This document shows, piece by piece, positions 17,091 to 26,632 of a DNA stretch of 64,000 nt. This DNA comes from Micromonospora sp. WMMD1082 (lineage in GTDB: Bacteria > Actinomycetota > Actinomycetes > Mycobacteriales > Micromonosporaceae), in assembly GCF_029626175.1 (NCBI RefSeq), contig NZ_JARUBM010000002.1, forward strand, positions 2,807,001 to 2,871,000, read 5' to 3'. The translations under genes were made by a program, and so were the position numbers. The notes below the pieces were generated by a model that saw only the letters and a list, made by a program, of their open reading frames with translations, was not told where the DNA came from and did no database searches. Position 1 is the first letter of the stretch; every line of letters begins with the position of its first letter.

Positions 17091-18544
17091 CTCTGACCCT
17101 GCGCTATGCGGCCCACAGCGACCGCGGTCTGATCCGAGACGGTAATCAGGACTCCGTCTACGCCGGGCCGCGGCTACTCGCCGTCGCCGACGGCATGGGC
17201 GGCATGGCCGCCGGTGACGTCGCCAGCAACATCGTCATCGGTGCCATGGCGCCGCTGGACGAGGACGTCCCCGGTGACGCCCTGGTCGACGCGCTCCGCT
17301 CCGCCGTGGGCACCGCCAATCAGCAGCTCCGCGAGACCGTGGAGGCCAACCCGCAGTTGGAGGGGATGGGCACCACGCTGACCGCGACCCTCTTCTCCGG
17401 CAGCAAGCTGGGCATGGTCCACATCGGCGACTCGCGGGCCTACCTCCTGCGTGACGGAGAGTTCGCGCAGATCACCAAGGACGACACCTACGTCCAGATG
17501 CTCGTCGACGAGGGCCGGATCAGCCCGGAGGAGGCGAGCAGTCACCCCCAGCGCTCGCTGCTCACCCGCGCGCTGGACGGCCGCGACATCGACCCGGAGT
17601 ACTCGGTCCGGCAGGTGCTTCCCGGCGACCGTTACCTGATCTGCTCCGACGGGCTCTCCGGCGTGGTCAGCGCGGAGACCATCGCCGAGGCGATGCGCGA
17701 GTACGCCGATCCGCAGCAGTGCGTCGAGCGGCTCGTGCAGCTCGCCCTGCGCGGCGGCGGCCCGGACAACATCACGGTGATCATCGCCGACGCCACCGAT
17801 CGGGACATCGTCGAGGCGGCGCCGATCGTCGGCGGCGCGGCGGCCCGCGATCGGGGCATGGCCACCTCGGCGGACGGCTCCACCCCGGCCGCACGCGCCT
17901 CCGCGCTCTCCGCCCCCCGGCCCGCCACACCCGACGAGCCCGCCGCGAACGCCGACGACGAGCCGGAGACGCGCCGCCGCCCGCTGCGCGCGCTCGCGAT
18001 GGCGACCGCCCTGCTGGTGATCGTCGGCGGCGGCGTGTTCGCCGGGTGGAGCTACACCCAGCGGCAGTACTACGTCGGCGCGACGGACGACGGCCAGGTG
18101 GCCGTGTTCCGGGGGGTCCAGGGCCAGATCGCCGGCATGGATCTCTCCAGCGTGCACTCGACGAGCCCCGCCCAGCTGGACGACCTCACCCTCGCCGCGC
18201 AGGAGCAGGTCAAGCAGGGCATCCCGGCCAAGAGCGAGCCGGACGCGGAACGGCGGCTGGCGGAGCTGACGATGGACAGCCCGACCAACGTGAACCTCAA
18301 GCCGATCTGCCCGCCCACGCCGAGCCCGGCCGCCCCGACGGGCGTGCCCTCGCCGACGCCGAGTGCACCGGACGGCTCGCCGTCGCCGCCGGACGGCTCG
18401 GTGGCCCCCACCGCCGCCGGCACGCCCGTCGGCACCTCCGCCCCCGCACCGGACAGCACGGCACCGGAGAGCACGCCCGACGCCCCTCCCGTCGACACCT
18501 TCTCGCCCACGGTCGACCCGGCGGCCTGCCGGTCGCCCGAGTAG
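17087..18544 (+). CDS. pstP: PP2C-type Ser/Thr phosphatase PstP
   Basis: 485 residues. The catalytic PP2C domain spans residues 1-240 with all metal-site motifs: HSDRGLIRDGNQDS, VADGMGGMAAGD, GMGTTLTATL, HIGDSRAYLLRDG, CSDGLSGVV, GGPDNITVI. A membrane helix at about 302-322 is followed by an extracellular region ending in Pro/Thr/Ser. It reverses PknA/PknB phosphorylation of division and wall proteins. It begins inside the fhaB stop. Confidence 0.96.
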   Translation: MTLTLRYAAHSDRGLIRDGNQDSVYAGPRLLAVADGMGGMAAGDVASNIVIGAMAPLDEDVPGDALVDALRSAVGTANQQLRETVEANPQLEGMGTTLTATLFSGSKLGMVHIGDSRAYLLRDGEFAQITKDDTYVQMLVDEGRISPEEASSHPQRSLLTRALDGRDIDPEYSVRQVLPGDRYLICSDGLSGVVSAETIAEAMREYADPQQCVERLVQLALRGGGPDNITVIIADATDRDIVEAAPIVGGAAARDRGMATSADGSTPAARASALSAPRPATPDEPAANADDEPETRRRPLRALAMATALLVIVGGGVFAGWSYTQRQYYVGATDDGQVAVFRGVQGQIAGMDLSSVHSTSPAQLDDLTLAAQEQVKQGIPAKSEPDAERRLAELTMDSPTNVNLKPICPPTPSPAAPTGVPSPTPSAPDGSPSPPDGSVAPTAAGTPVGTSAPAPDSTAPESTPDAPPVDTFSPTVDPAACRSPE

Positions 18545-18570
18545 GCACCGGCTCCGACCTGAGGACGATC

Positions 18571-20061
18571 GTGACCGCAGCGGCCACCCCGGCGACCTCG
18601 CCCGCGACAGCGGGCGAGCGACCCGGCGTACGCCTGGCCCGGTCCCGGCGCAACGCCGAGCTGTCGCTGCTGCTGCTGGCCATGGCGCTGGTGGCCGCGT
18701 ACGGGGCGATGGTCGAGGCGAACGTGCTCGACACGGTCACCCCGGGATTCTGGGTGCCGGCCGCCGCGCTCACCGCGGTCTTCCTCGGCATGCACCTGGT
18801 GATCAGGTTCCTGGCACCGTTCGCCGATCCGGCCCTGCTGCCGGCGGTGGCCCTGCTCAACGGGTTGGGGGTCGGCTTCCTGCGGCGGCTCGATCTGGCC
18901 CGGGCGGCCCCCGAGGAGCGGGTCGACCTGGCCATCTTCGCCGGCATCGGTGGCCGGCAACTGGCCTGGACGCTGGTCTCGGTGATCCTCGCCGCCGGGC
19001 TGCTGGCCCTGATGCGCGACCACCGGTCGGTCTCCCGGTACGCGTACACGCTGGGTCTGGCGGGCATCGTGCTGGTCATGCTGCCGGCGGTGCTGCCGGC
19101 CAGCATCTCCGAGATCAACGGCGCGAAGCTGTGGGTACGCATCGGCAGCTTCTCCATCCAGCCCGGCGAGTTCGCCAAGCTCGCCCTGCTGGTCTTCTTC
19201 GCCTACTACCTCGTCCGCAAGCGCGAGGTGCTGTCGCTGGCGAGTCACCGGATCCTCGGCATCGACTTCCCGCGCGGGCGCGACCTCGGCCCGGTGCTCG
19301 TCGTCTGGGCGATCAGCCTGCTGGTCCTCATCTTCGAGAAGGACCTGGGCACCTCGCTGCTCTACTTCGGCATGTTCGTGGCAACGGTCTACATCGCCAC
19401 CGAACGGGTCAGCTGGCTGCTCATCGGTCTGGTCCTCTTCTTCGGCGGCGCCTACCTCGCGTACGTGCTCGGCGAGGCGGTCGGCGGGCCGTTCGCGAAC
19501 TTCTACCTGCGGGCGGAGATCTGGCTCGACCCGTTCGGTGACCCGTACGACTCCGGTTACCAACTGGTGCAGGGGCTGCTCGCACTCGGCACCGGCGGGC
19601 TGTTCGGCGCCGGGCCGGGCGGTGGCCAGCCGCTGCTGCTGCCCGAGGTGCAGAACGACTTCATCTTCGCCGGCATCGGCGAGGAGATCGGCCTGTTCGG
19701 CCTCTCCGCGCTGCTGGTGATCTACCTGCTGATCGTCGAGCGGGGCCTGCGGGCCGCCCTGGCGGTGCGGGACTCGTTCGGCAAGCTGCTCGCCGGTGGC
19801 CTGGCCTTCACCCTGGCGTTGCAGGTCTTCGTGATCGTCGGCGGGATCAGCGGGCTCATCCCGCTCACCGGCCAGACCACGCCGTTCCTCTCCGCCGGTG
19901 GCTCCTCGCTGATGGCGAACTGGCTGCTCGTCGCGGTGCTGCTGCGGGTCTCCGACGCCGGTCGCCGCCCGGTCAGCGGTGTCGGCGGCAAGGTGAACCG
20001 GCCCGCCGGCGGCCCACCAGAGCAACTGCACGGTGCCACCACGGAGGTGATCAGGCCGTGA
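18571..20061 (+). CDS. SEDS peptidoglycan polymerase (FtsW/RodA family)
   Basis: 496 residues; GTG 18571 with GAGGA six bases upstream. Ten or more membrane helices. SEDS family blocks: KLWVRIGSFSIQPGEFAKLA near residue 190, FEKDLGTSLLYFGMF near 255, DPYDSGYQLVQGLLALGTGG near 326, and PLTGQTTPFLSAGGSS near 431. The Asp in the DPYD loop is the expected catalytic residue. In this conserved cluster the gene is usually called rodA and polymerises glycan strands with the neighbouring class B PBP. The pbpA start overlaps its stop (GTGA). Confidence 0.94.
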   Translation: MTAAATPATSPATAGERPGVRLARSRRNAELSLLLLAMALVAAYGAMVEANVLDTVTPGFWVPAAALTAVFLGMHLVIRFLAPFADPALLPAVALLNGLGVGFLRRLDLARAAPEERVDLAIFAGIGGRQLAWTLVSVILAAGLLALMRDHRSVSRYAYTLGLAGIVLVMLPAVLPASISEINGAKLWVRIGSFSIQPGEFAKLALLVFFAYYLVRKREVLSLASHRILGIDFPRGRDLGPVLVVWAISLLVLIFEKDLGTSLLYFGMFVATVYIATERVSWLLIGLVLFFGGAYLAYVLGEAVGGPFANFYLRAEIWLDPFGDPYDSGYQLVQGLLALGTGGLFGAGPGGGQPLLLPEVQNDFIFAGIGEEIGLFGLSALLVIYLLIVERGLRAALAVRDSFGKLLAGGLAFTLALQVFVIVGGISGLIPLTGQTTPFLSAGGSSLMANWLLVAVLLRVSDAGRRPVSGVGGKVNRPAGGPPEQLHGATTEVIRP

Positions 20062-21563
20062 ACGCACCCCTGCGCCGGGTCGGTGTCGTCGTCATCGTCC
20101 TGTTCGGCCTGCTCTTCGCGAACCTGAACTGGATCCAGGCCTACAAGGCCGACGAATACCGCACCAGTGACTACAACGGTCGGGTCCAGGTCGCCAAGTA
20201 CGACCGCAAGCGCGGCAACATCGAGGCCGGCGGCACCGCCCTGGCCGTCAGCAAGGAGACCGACGGCGAGCTGAAGTACCTGCGCACCTACCCGGGCGGC
20301 GCGAAGTATGCCCACGTGCTCGGGTACGAGCCGGTGAACGGATCCGCGACCGGCCTGGAGCGCTCCGAGAACGACTTCCTCGCCGGCACCAGCGACCAGC
20401 TCATCATCAACCGGCTGCGGGACATGGTCACCGGCGACCGCACCGCCGGCGGCAACGTGCTGCTCACCCTCTCCCAGCGCGCGCAGGACGCCGCGTACGA
20501 CGAGTTGCGCAACAACAACCGCGGCGTGAACAAGGGCGCGGCGATCGCCATCGACCCGCGGACCGGGGCCGTGCAGGCGCTGGTCTCCATGCCCAGCTTC
20601 GACCCGAACCCGCTGGCCAGCCACAACACCAACGAGGCGAGCCGGGAGTACAACAAGCTCGAACAGAACGCGGGACGGCCGCTGCGGAACCGGGCCCTCG
20701 CCGAGGTGCTGCCGCCCGGCTCCACCTTCAAGATCGTGGTGGCCGCCGCGGCGCTGGAGAACGGGATCGGCAAGGACACCAACATCCCGGCCGGATCGAG
20801 CTACACGCCACCCACCTCCGGCGAGTCGATCACGAACGCCGCGCCGTCGATCTGCCCGCAGTCCCAGGTGACCCTGATGCGGGCGGTCACCGAGTCCTGC
20901 AACACCGGCTTCGCCAAGCTCGGCGTGCAGCTCGGCCCCGACGTGATCAAGGAGAAGGCCCGGCAGTTCGGGTTCGAGCAGGAGGACCTGACCGTCGGCC
21001 GGCTCGGCGAGGGTGGCCAGGCCGTGGCGGCCAGCCGTACCGGCAGCATGGAGAACCCCGACGGCGGTGCCGACCCGGCGGCGCTGGCCCAGTCCTCGAT
21101 CGGGCAGCGTGACGTGCGGATGACCCCGCTGGAGGGGGCCATGATCGCCGCGGCGGTGGCCAACAACGGCAGCCAGATGCGGCCGTACCTGGTGCGCCAG
21201 CTGCTGGCGCCGGACCGCACCACCGTCTACGACACCGCCGACCCGCGCGAGCTGCGCCGGCCGATCAGCGGCCAGGTCGCCGCCGACCTGCGGGACATGA
21301 TGGTCAGCGCCGTCGAGAACGGCACCGGCCGCAACGCGCGGATCAACGGCTACACCGTCGGCGGCAAGACCGGCACCGCCCAGTCCGCGCCGGACCGACC
21401 GGACCACGGCTGGTTCATCGGTTTCGCGCTCGACTCCGACGGCAATCCGGTCTCGGCCGTCTGCGTCGTCCTGGAGGAGGCGGGCAGCGGCGGCAGCGCC
21501 GAGGCCGCCCGGATCGCCGGCCAGATCATGCGTGCCGCCATCGCCGAGCCCGGGGGGCGCTGA
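20058..21563 (+). CDS. pbpA: Class B penicillin-binding protein PbpA
   Basis: 501 residues. A short cytoplasmic tail and one membrane helix (residues 8-26), a pedestal domain, then a transpeptidase with all three motifs: Ser222 in PPGSTFK, the SCN motif in TESCNTGFA near residue 281, and KTG at 437-439. It cross-links peptidoglycan and partners the SEDS protein encoded just upstream (four-base overlap). Unlike PknB it carries no PASTA domains. Confidence 0.96.
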   Translation: MNAPLRRVGVVVIVLFGLLFANLNWIQAYKADEYRTSDYNGRVQVAKYDRKRGNIEAGGTALAVSKETDGELKYLRTYPGGAKYAHVLGYEPVNGSATGLERSENDFLAGTSDQLIINRLRDMVTGDRTAGGNVLLTLSQRAQDAAYDELRNNNRGVNKGAAIAIDPRTGAVQALVSMPSFDPNPLASHNTNEASREYNKLEQNAGRPLRNRALAEVLPPGSTFKIVVAAAALENGIGKDTNIPAGSSYTPPTSGESITNAAPSICPQSQVTLMRAVTESCNTGFAKLGVQLGPDVIKEKARQFGFEQEDLTVGRLGEGGQAVAASRTGSMENPDGGADPAALAQSSIGQRDVRMTPLEGAMIAAAVANNGSQMRPYLVRQLLAPDRTTVYDTADPRELRRPISGQVAADLRDMMVSAVENGTGRNARINGYTVGGKTGTAQSAPDRPDHGWFIGFALDSDGNPVSAVCVVLEEAGSGGSAEAARIAGQIMRAAIAEPGGR

Positions 21564-21564
21564 C

Positions 21565-22935
21565 ATGCTCAGTCCCGGAGTGCAGCTCGGCAACCGCTAC
21601 CGGCTCGACGAGCGGATCGCCAGCGGTGGCATGGGTGACGTCTGGCGCGGCACCGACCAGGTGCTCGGCCGTACGGTGGCGGTCAAGAGCCTGCTCCCGG
21701 CGCTGCTGGACGAGCCGGGCTTCGCCGAGCGCTTCCGTGGCGAGGCCCGCACCATGGCGACGATCAACCACCCGGGCGTCGTCGACGTCTACGACTTCGG
21801 CAACGACCAGCAGATCGCCTTCCTGGTGATGGAGTACGTCGAGGGCGACCCCCTCTCGGCCACGCTGAGTCGGGTCGGCCGGCTCACCCCGGCGCGGACC
21901 ATGGCGCTGGTCGCCCAGGCCGCCGACGCGCTGCACGCCGCCCACGTGAAGGGCATCGTGCACCGGGACGTGAAGCCCGGCAACCTGCTGGTCCGCCCGA
22001 ACGGCACGCTGGTGCTGACCGACTTCGGCATCGCCCGCTCCGAACTCGTCGGGCAGCTCACTGCGGCCGGCTCGGTGCTCGGCACCGCGTCGTACATCTC
22101 GCCCGAGCAGGCCACCGGCCAGGTTGCCACGCCCGCCTCCGACGTCTACGCCCTCGGTGTGGTCGCGTACCAGTGCCTCGCCGGGCGCCGGCCCTTCGAG
22201 GGCGACAATCCCCTCGACATCGCCATGCGGCACGTCCGGGAGAACCCCCGGCCGCTGCCGTCCGACATCCCGCCCCAGGTCCGCGCACTGGTGGAGCGGG
22301 CGCTGGCCAAGGACCCGAAGGACCGCTGGCCGAGCGCCGCCGCGCTGGCCGCAGTGGCCCGGCAGTTGAAGACGGCCCTGTCCCAGCAGGCCCGCGCCGG
22401 CGGTCAGGCCGCTCCGATCTCCGCCGCGCCGGCCTCGCCGGCCCCGGGCCGCGCGCAGGTGCCGCAGCCGCCGCGTACCCCGGCGGCACCGCACTCCCCG
22501 GCCGCACCGCACGCGCTGGCGGCGGGGCACCGGCCGCCACCCCACCCGCAGGCCCGTCCGCCGGCGCCGCCGCACCCCACAGCGGTCGCGCCGGCCGCGA
22601 CCGGCTATCCGCGTGGCGCGGCCACGGTCCCGCCGGGGTACGCTCCGCAGTCCGGCCCGTCACGGCCGGTTCCCCGACGGTCACGATCCGGGATGGTGTT
22701 CCTGGCTATCGTGCTGGGCGCACTGGTCCTCCTCTGCTCCGGCGTGATTTCCTACCAACTGCGGAACAATCTCGGCGCGGGTGCGTCGGGTGCGGTTTCC
22801 GTGCAAGCGGTGACGTCCGACGCGCTGCGGCCCGACGGACGAGACGATCCAGCCGGTACGGCGTACCGTCGACTGGATCAGCCCGGAACGGGCGGCGACG
22901 AGACGACGACGAGCGAAGGACGACAGACGCGATGA
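21565..22935 (+). CDS. pknA: Membrane Ser/Thr protein kinase PknA
   Basis: 456 residues; ATG one base after the pbpA stop. The kinase domain spans residues 10-275: ASGGMGDVWRG, VAVKSLLP, HRDVKPGNLL, DFGIARSELVG, SPEQATG. A Pro/Ala-rich juxtamembrane region (about 280-372) and one membrane helix (about 376-396) follow, with a short external tail lacking PASTA domains. It phosphorylates division and wall-synthesis proteins. Its stop overlaps the pknB start (ATGA). Confidence 0.95.
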   Translation: MLSPGVQLGNRYRLDERIASGGMGDVWRGTDQVLGRTVAVKSLLPALLDEPGFAERFRGEARTMATINHPGVVDVYDFGNDQQIAFLVMEYVEGDPLSATLSRVGRLTPARTMALVAQAADALHAAHVKGIVHRDVKPGNLLVRPNGTLVLTDFGIARSELVGQLTAAGSVLGTASYISPEQATGQVATPASDVYALGVVAYQCLAGRRPFEGDNPLDIAMRHVRENPRPLPSDIPPQVRALVERALAKDPKDRWPSAAALAAVARQLKTALSQQARAGGQAAPISAAPASPAPGRAQVPQPPRTPAAPHSPAAPHALAAGHRPPPHPQARPPAPPHPTAVAPAATGYPRGAATVPPGYAPQSGPSRPVPRRSRSGMVFLAIVLGALVLLCSGVISYQLRNNLGAGASGAVSVQAVTSDALRPDGRDDPAGTAYRRLDQPGTGGDETTTSEGRQTR

Positions 22936-24758
22936 CAGCGCAGGCCCGCCTGCTCGGTGGCAGGTACCAGGTCGGCGAGCTGCTCGGCTATGGCGGCATG
23001 GCCGAGGTGCATCGCGGTCGCGACCTGCGGCTCGGTCGGGACGTCGCGATCAAGATGCTCCGCGCCGACCTGGCCCGGGACGCCACCTTCCAGATGCGCT
23101 TCCGGCGGGAGGCGCAGAACGCCGCCTCGCTCAACCATCCGGCCATCGTCGCCGTCTACGACACGGGTGAGGAGCAGGCGCCGACCGGCGAGACCCTCCC
23201 GTTCATCGTGATGGAGTTCGTGAACGGGCGGACGTTGAAGGAGGTGCTCGGCGCCGAGGGGCGGTTGCAGCCCCGTCGGGCGTTGGAGATCTGCGCCGAC
23301 ATCTGCGCCGCGCTCGACTTCAGCCACCGGCACGGCATCATCCACCGCGACATCAAGCCGGGCAACGTGATGCTCACCCAGACCGGTCAGGTCAAGGTGA
23401 TGGACTTCGGCATCGCCCGGGCGCTGGCCAGCGGTGCCACCACGATGACGCAGACCAGCGCGGTCATCGGCACCGCACAATATCTCTCCCCCGAGCAGGC
23501 GCGCGGCGAGGCGGTCGACGCCCGCTCCGACGTGTACGCCGCCGGCTGTGTGCTCTTCGAACTGCTCTGCGGGCACCCGCCGTTCGTGGGCGACAGCCCG
23601 GTCAGCGTCGCGTACCAGCACGTCCGGGAGGCGCCGCCGACGCCGAGCGACCTCAACCCGGACGTCAACCCGGCGGTCGACGCGATCGTGCTCAAGGCGC
23701 TGTCGAAGAACCCGCTCAACCGCTACCAGAGCGCCGGCGAGATGCGGGCGGATCTGCTCCGCGCGGCGGCCGGCCGACCGGTGATGGCGACCCCGGTGAT
23801 GCGCGAGGACGAGACCGTGGCGATGGCCGCGGCCGGTGGCCCGGGCTACCCGTCGGCCGGGGCGACGCAGACCCGGCAGATCCCGGCCCGGGTGGGTGAT
23901 CCGCGCCAGCGCAAGGCGTCCTCCTGGCTCCTCGCCACGTTCGCGGCGCTCGGCGTGCTCGCGGTGATCGCCCTGGTCGCCGCGCTGCTGCTGAACAACA
24001 ACAGGGAGGCGGAGGCCCTTCCGGTGCCGACGGTCACCGAGTTGAGCCTGGCGGACGCGTTCGAGCAGATCCAGCAGGCCGGCCTGGTCCCGGAGCGCGG
24101 CGAAGACGTGTTCACCTCGGACTGCAAGGAGGGCACCGTCACCAACCAATCGCCCTCCGCCGGCGAGCAGGTGGCGCCGAACAGCACGGTGACCGTGGAG
24201 ATCTGTGGCGGCAAGCCCGAGGTGACGATCCCGAACGGCCTGGTCGGCAGCACCCGCGAGGCCGCCGAGGAGCGGCTCGACGAGCTGAAGCTCGAGGTCA
24301 AGGTCGCGCAGAAGGACAGCGCGGAGAGCGCGGGTCAGGTGCTGGAGGTTTCCCCCGCATCCGGTGAAAAGGTCGCGGAGGGCAGCGAGGTCACCCTCAC
24401 CGTCTCCAGGGGCAACATCGTGCCGGTCCCGTCCGTGGTCGGTCTCACCGAAGCGGAGGCGAAGCGGACCCTGGAGGACGCCGGCTTCAAGCCCGCCGTC
24501 GAGCTCGGCCCGGAGGTGCCCGCCGACCAGGCCGGGCGGGTGGTCGACCAGAGCCCGAACGCCAATACCCAGCGCACCAAGGGCAGCCGGGTGGAGATCG
24601 TCGTGTCGGTGGCCGAGCCGGAGAACCCGGACCCGCCGACCCAGACCCCGCCGCCGCCCACTGGCACCCCGACCACCCCGCCGCCGGATGACGACGGTGG
24701 TGGCGGTGGTGGCGGCCTCCTGCCGTCCGTCCCGCCGTTCCGCCTCTCCGGCGAGTAA
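22932..24758 (+). CDS. pknB: PASTA-domain Ser/Thr protein kinase PknB
   Basis: 608 residues. The kinase domain spans residues 8-275 (GYGGMAEVHRG, VAIKMLRAD, HRDIKPGNVM, DFGIARALASG, SPEQARG), with a linker, a membrane helix at about 333-355, then three PASTA repeats (from about 361, 428 and 495; the last starts VPSVVGLTEAEAKRTLEDAG), and a Pro/Gly-rich tail. PASTA domains sense muropeptides/lipid II; mycobacterial PknB has four, so one is fewer here. It is the last gene of the cluster and is closed by a hairpin. Confidence 0.96.
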   Translation: MTAQARLLGGRYQVGELLGYGGMAEVHRGRDLRLGRDVAIKMLRADLARDATFQMRFRREAQNAASLNHPAIVAVYDTGEEQAPTGETLPFIVMEFVNGRTLKEVLGAEGRLQPRRALEICADICAALDFSHRHGIIHRDIKPGNVMLTQTGQVKVMDFGIARALASGATTMTQTSAVIGTAQYLSPEQARGEAVDARSDVYAAGCVLFELLCGHPPFVGDSPVSVAYQHVREAPPTPSDLNPDVNPAVDAIVLKALSKNPLNRYQSAGEMRADLLRAAAGRPVMATPVMREDETVAMAAAGGPGYPSAGATQTRQIPARVGDPRQRKASSWLLATFAALGVLAVIALVAALLLNNNREAEALPVPTVTELSLADAFEQIQQAGLVPERGEDVFTSDCKEGTVTNQSPSAGEQVAPNSTVTVEICGGKPEVTIPNGLVGSTREAAEERLDELKLEVKVAQKDSAESAGQVLEVSPASGEKVAEGSEVTLTVSRGNIVPVPSVVGLTEAEAKRTLEDAGFKPAVELGPEVPADQAGRVVDQSPNANTQRTKGSRVEIVVSVAEPENPDPPTQTPPPPTGTPTTPPPDDDGGGGGGGLLPSVPPFRLSGE

Positions 24759-24778
24759 TCGCATTGGCCGGCTCGACC

Positions 24779-24818
24779 GGGTGCGTTCGTGGTCGCTGGA
24801 GTGACCACAAACGCACCC
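24779..24818 (+). terminator. Terminator at the end of the fhaA-pknB cluster
   Basis: A 16-bp stem with one mismatch (GGGTGCGTTCGTGGTC with its near-complement) and an 8-nt loop, 20 bp after the pknB stop. Confidence 0.8.
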
Positions 24819-24867
24819 GATGTGGCCGGTGCCGGGGAACCGATGGCGGCGAAGCGCGGTCCGCTCG

Positions 24868-25554
24868 ATGACCGAGCCGGCGGCCCGGGCCGCCCGGTGG
24901 CGGCGTCGCCTGACCCGGGCAGCCGCTCTGGGAGTGGCCGTCCTGCTGCTCGTCAGCCTGCCGTGGCTGTGGACGACGATCGCCGCCCGCGGCCACCTGC
25001 ACCCGGTGGCGGAGGCACCGACTGTCGACGTCGTGATCGTGCTGGGCACTGCCGTGACGGAGGACGGACGCCAGCCCGGCCCCCGGCTGGCCGGTCGTCT
25101 GGAGACCGCCGCCGAGCTGGTGCACCGCCAGCAGGCTCGGGTGGTGCTGGTGTCGGGCGACGGAGGCGGGGCATCCGGGGACGAGCCGGCGGCGATGACC
25201 CTGGAGCTGACCGGGCGGCTCGGCGTCGATCCGCGGCAGGTGATCGCCGACCCGCACGGCCTGGACACGTACGACAGTTGTCGCCGGGCGCGCGAGGTGT
25301 ACGGGATCGAGCGGGCCCTGATCGTCACCCAGTCCTACCACCTGTCCCGCGCGGTGACCCTCTGCCGGCACCTCGGCATCGACGCCGAGGGAGTGCCCGC
25401 CCGCTGCTCGGGCTGTGGTTCGGCCCAGCTCGCGCGGAAGGCAGCTCGGGACTACCTCGCCAGCGGCAAGGCGGCCTGGGACGCGATCCGTGATCGGCCG
25501 CCGACCGTCACCTCGCCCCCCGACCCCGGCGTTTCCGACGCCCTGGCCCGCTGA
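24868..25554 (+). CDS. SanA/YdcF-family membrane protein (DUF218)
   Basis: 228 residues from ATG 24868 (MTEPAARAARWRRR). An upstream in-frame ATG at 24820 touches the pknB terminator and is less likely. One N-terminal membrane helix (about 20-38) is followed by the DUF218 fold: VDVVIVLGTAV, RLAGRLETAAELV, VLVSGDGGGA, and SYHLSRAVTLCRHLG. SanA-type proteins affect envelope permeability and vancomycin exclusion in enterobacteria, which fits the wall-gene neighbourhood. The catalytic role is not established. Confidence 0.88.
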   Translation: MTEPAARAARWRRRLTRAAALGVAVLLLVSLPWLWTTIAARGHLHPVAEAPTVDVVIVLGTAVTEDGRQPGPRLAGRLETAAELVHRQQARVVLVSGDGGGASGDEPAAMTLELTGRLGVDPRQVIADPHGLDTYDSCRRAREVYGIERALIVTQSYHLSRAVTLCRHLGIDAEGVPARCSGCGSAQLARKAARDYLASGKAAWDAIRDRPPTVTSPPDPGVSDALAR

Positions 25555-25672
25555 CCGCCACGGCCAATCCCGTTCGGGCCGACCACGTCTGGACGCCAAC
25601 CGGCCTATCGACGGGATCCGGTTGATCGCGCCGGCGTTCACGGGCGCCGGGGGCCCGGCGTGGGGTCTGACC

Positions 25673-26323
25673 TCAGGCGGTGGCGAAGGCGGCGCGGCGG
25701 CGGGCGTCGACCTCGGCTGCGAGTGCCGGGGCGCGTTCCAGCGCTTCCGGGTGGCCGCATGCGGCGAGCCAGTTGGCCAGCATCAGGTGCCCGCCCTCGG
25801 TGAGCACCGACTCCGGGTGGAACTGGACGCCCTCGATCGGCAGGGTCCGGTGGCGCATCGCCATCACGATCCCGGAGGCGGTCCAGCCGGTGACCTCCAG
25901 CTCGGCCGGCAGCGTCTCCCGCAGCACGGCGAGGGAGTGGTAGCGGGTCGCCGTGAACGGGTCGGGCAGGCCGGCGAGGACGCCCGTGTCGTCGTGCCGG
26001 ATTTCCGAGGTCTTGCCGTGCAGCAGCTCCGGGGCGCGGGTGACGGTGGCGCCGAACGCCTCGCCGATGGCCTGGTGGCCGAGGCAGACGCCGAAGATCG
26101 GCAGCCGTCCGGCGTACTCGCGGATCACGTCGAGGCAGATGCCGGCCCGGTCGGGGCTGCCCGGCCCGGGTGAGAGCAGGATGCCGGCCGCGTCGACCCG
26201 CCCCACCTCGGCCACGTCGATCTCGTCGTTGCGTCGTACGTCGCACTCCACGCCGAGCTGGCCGAGGTACTGCACGAGGTTGAAGACGAACGAGTCGTAG
26301 TTGTCGATCACCAGGACGCGCAC
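25673..26323 (-). CDS. trpG: Glutamine amidotransferase of anthranilate/aminodeoxychorismate synthase (TrpG/PabA)
   Basis: 216 residues from GTG 26323. A class I glutamine amidotransferase: RVLVIDNYDSFVFNLVQYL at the start, LLSPGPGSPD, the nucleophile Cys in GVCLGHQAIGEA, and the His-Glu pair in VQFHPESVLTEGG. It supplies ammonia for anthranilate (tryptophan) or aminodeoxychorismate (folate). No synthase partner lies nearby, as is usual for this locus beside pknB in actinobacteria, so the enzyme may serve both pathways. Confidence 0.93.
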   Translation of the reverse strand: MRVLVIDNYDSFVFNLVQYLGQLGVECDVRRNDEIDVAEVGRVDAAGILLSPGPGSPDRAGICLDVIREYAGRLPIFGVCLGHQAIGEAFGATVTRAPELLHGKTSEIRHDDTGVLAGLPDPFTATRYHSLAVLRETLPAELEVTGWTASGIVMAMRHRTLPIEGVQFHPESVLTEGGHLMLANWLAACGHPEALERAPALAAEVDARRRAAFATA

Positions 26324-26327
26324 GGCC

Positions 26328-26630
26328 TCACTCGTCCTCGTCGGGCGGCGGGGTGTTGTTCCGATCCGTGTCGTACGGCAGGTCGTGGTCGTCGCCCGCC
26401 GGGTCCTCGCCCACCGAGCCGTCGTCGCCGGGCACCACGTCGCCGGCGGGCCCGCCCGGCACCCCGGAGTCCTCCTGGGTGACCTGCACGTCGTCGAAGG
26501 GCAGCAGCGGCTCGGCCCAGGGGAACACCACATACCAGAGCAGCGCCACCGCGGTGGTGGCGAGCAGCAGGCTGCCGACGAGCTTGCCGGGCAGCCCGAA
26601 GGGCAGCTTGCGCCAGATCCAGGCGTACAT
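26328..26630 (-). CDS. Small single-pass membrane protein next to the sortase
   Basis: 100 residues from ATG 26630, two bases after the sortase stop, so co-transcribed. A short basic N-terminus (YAWIWRKLPFGLPGK), a membrane helix (LVGSLLLATTAVALLWYVVF), then an acidic Asp/Gly/Pro-rich tail ending PPPDEDE. Small proteins of this shape often sit between trpG and the class E sortase in actinobacteria. Function unknown; a sortase accessory is a plausible inference. Confidence 0.82.
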   Translation of the reverse strand: MYAWIWRKLPFGLPGKLVGSLLLATTAVALLWYVVFPWAEPLLPFDDVQVTQEDSGVPGGPAGDVVPGDDGSVGEDPAGDDHDLPYDTDRNNTPPPDEDE

Positions 26631-26632
26631 CG

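Noticed and set aside
18070..20067. 665-residue minus-strand frame opposite pstP and ftsW/rodA
   Set aside because: Shadow of the SEDS gene; Gln/Asp/Arg-rich translation without any domain.
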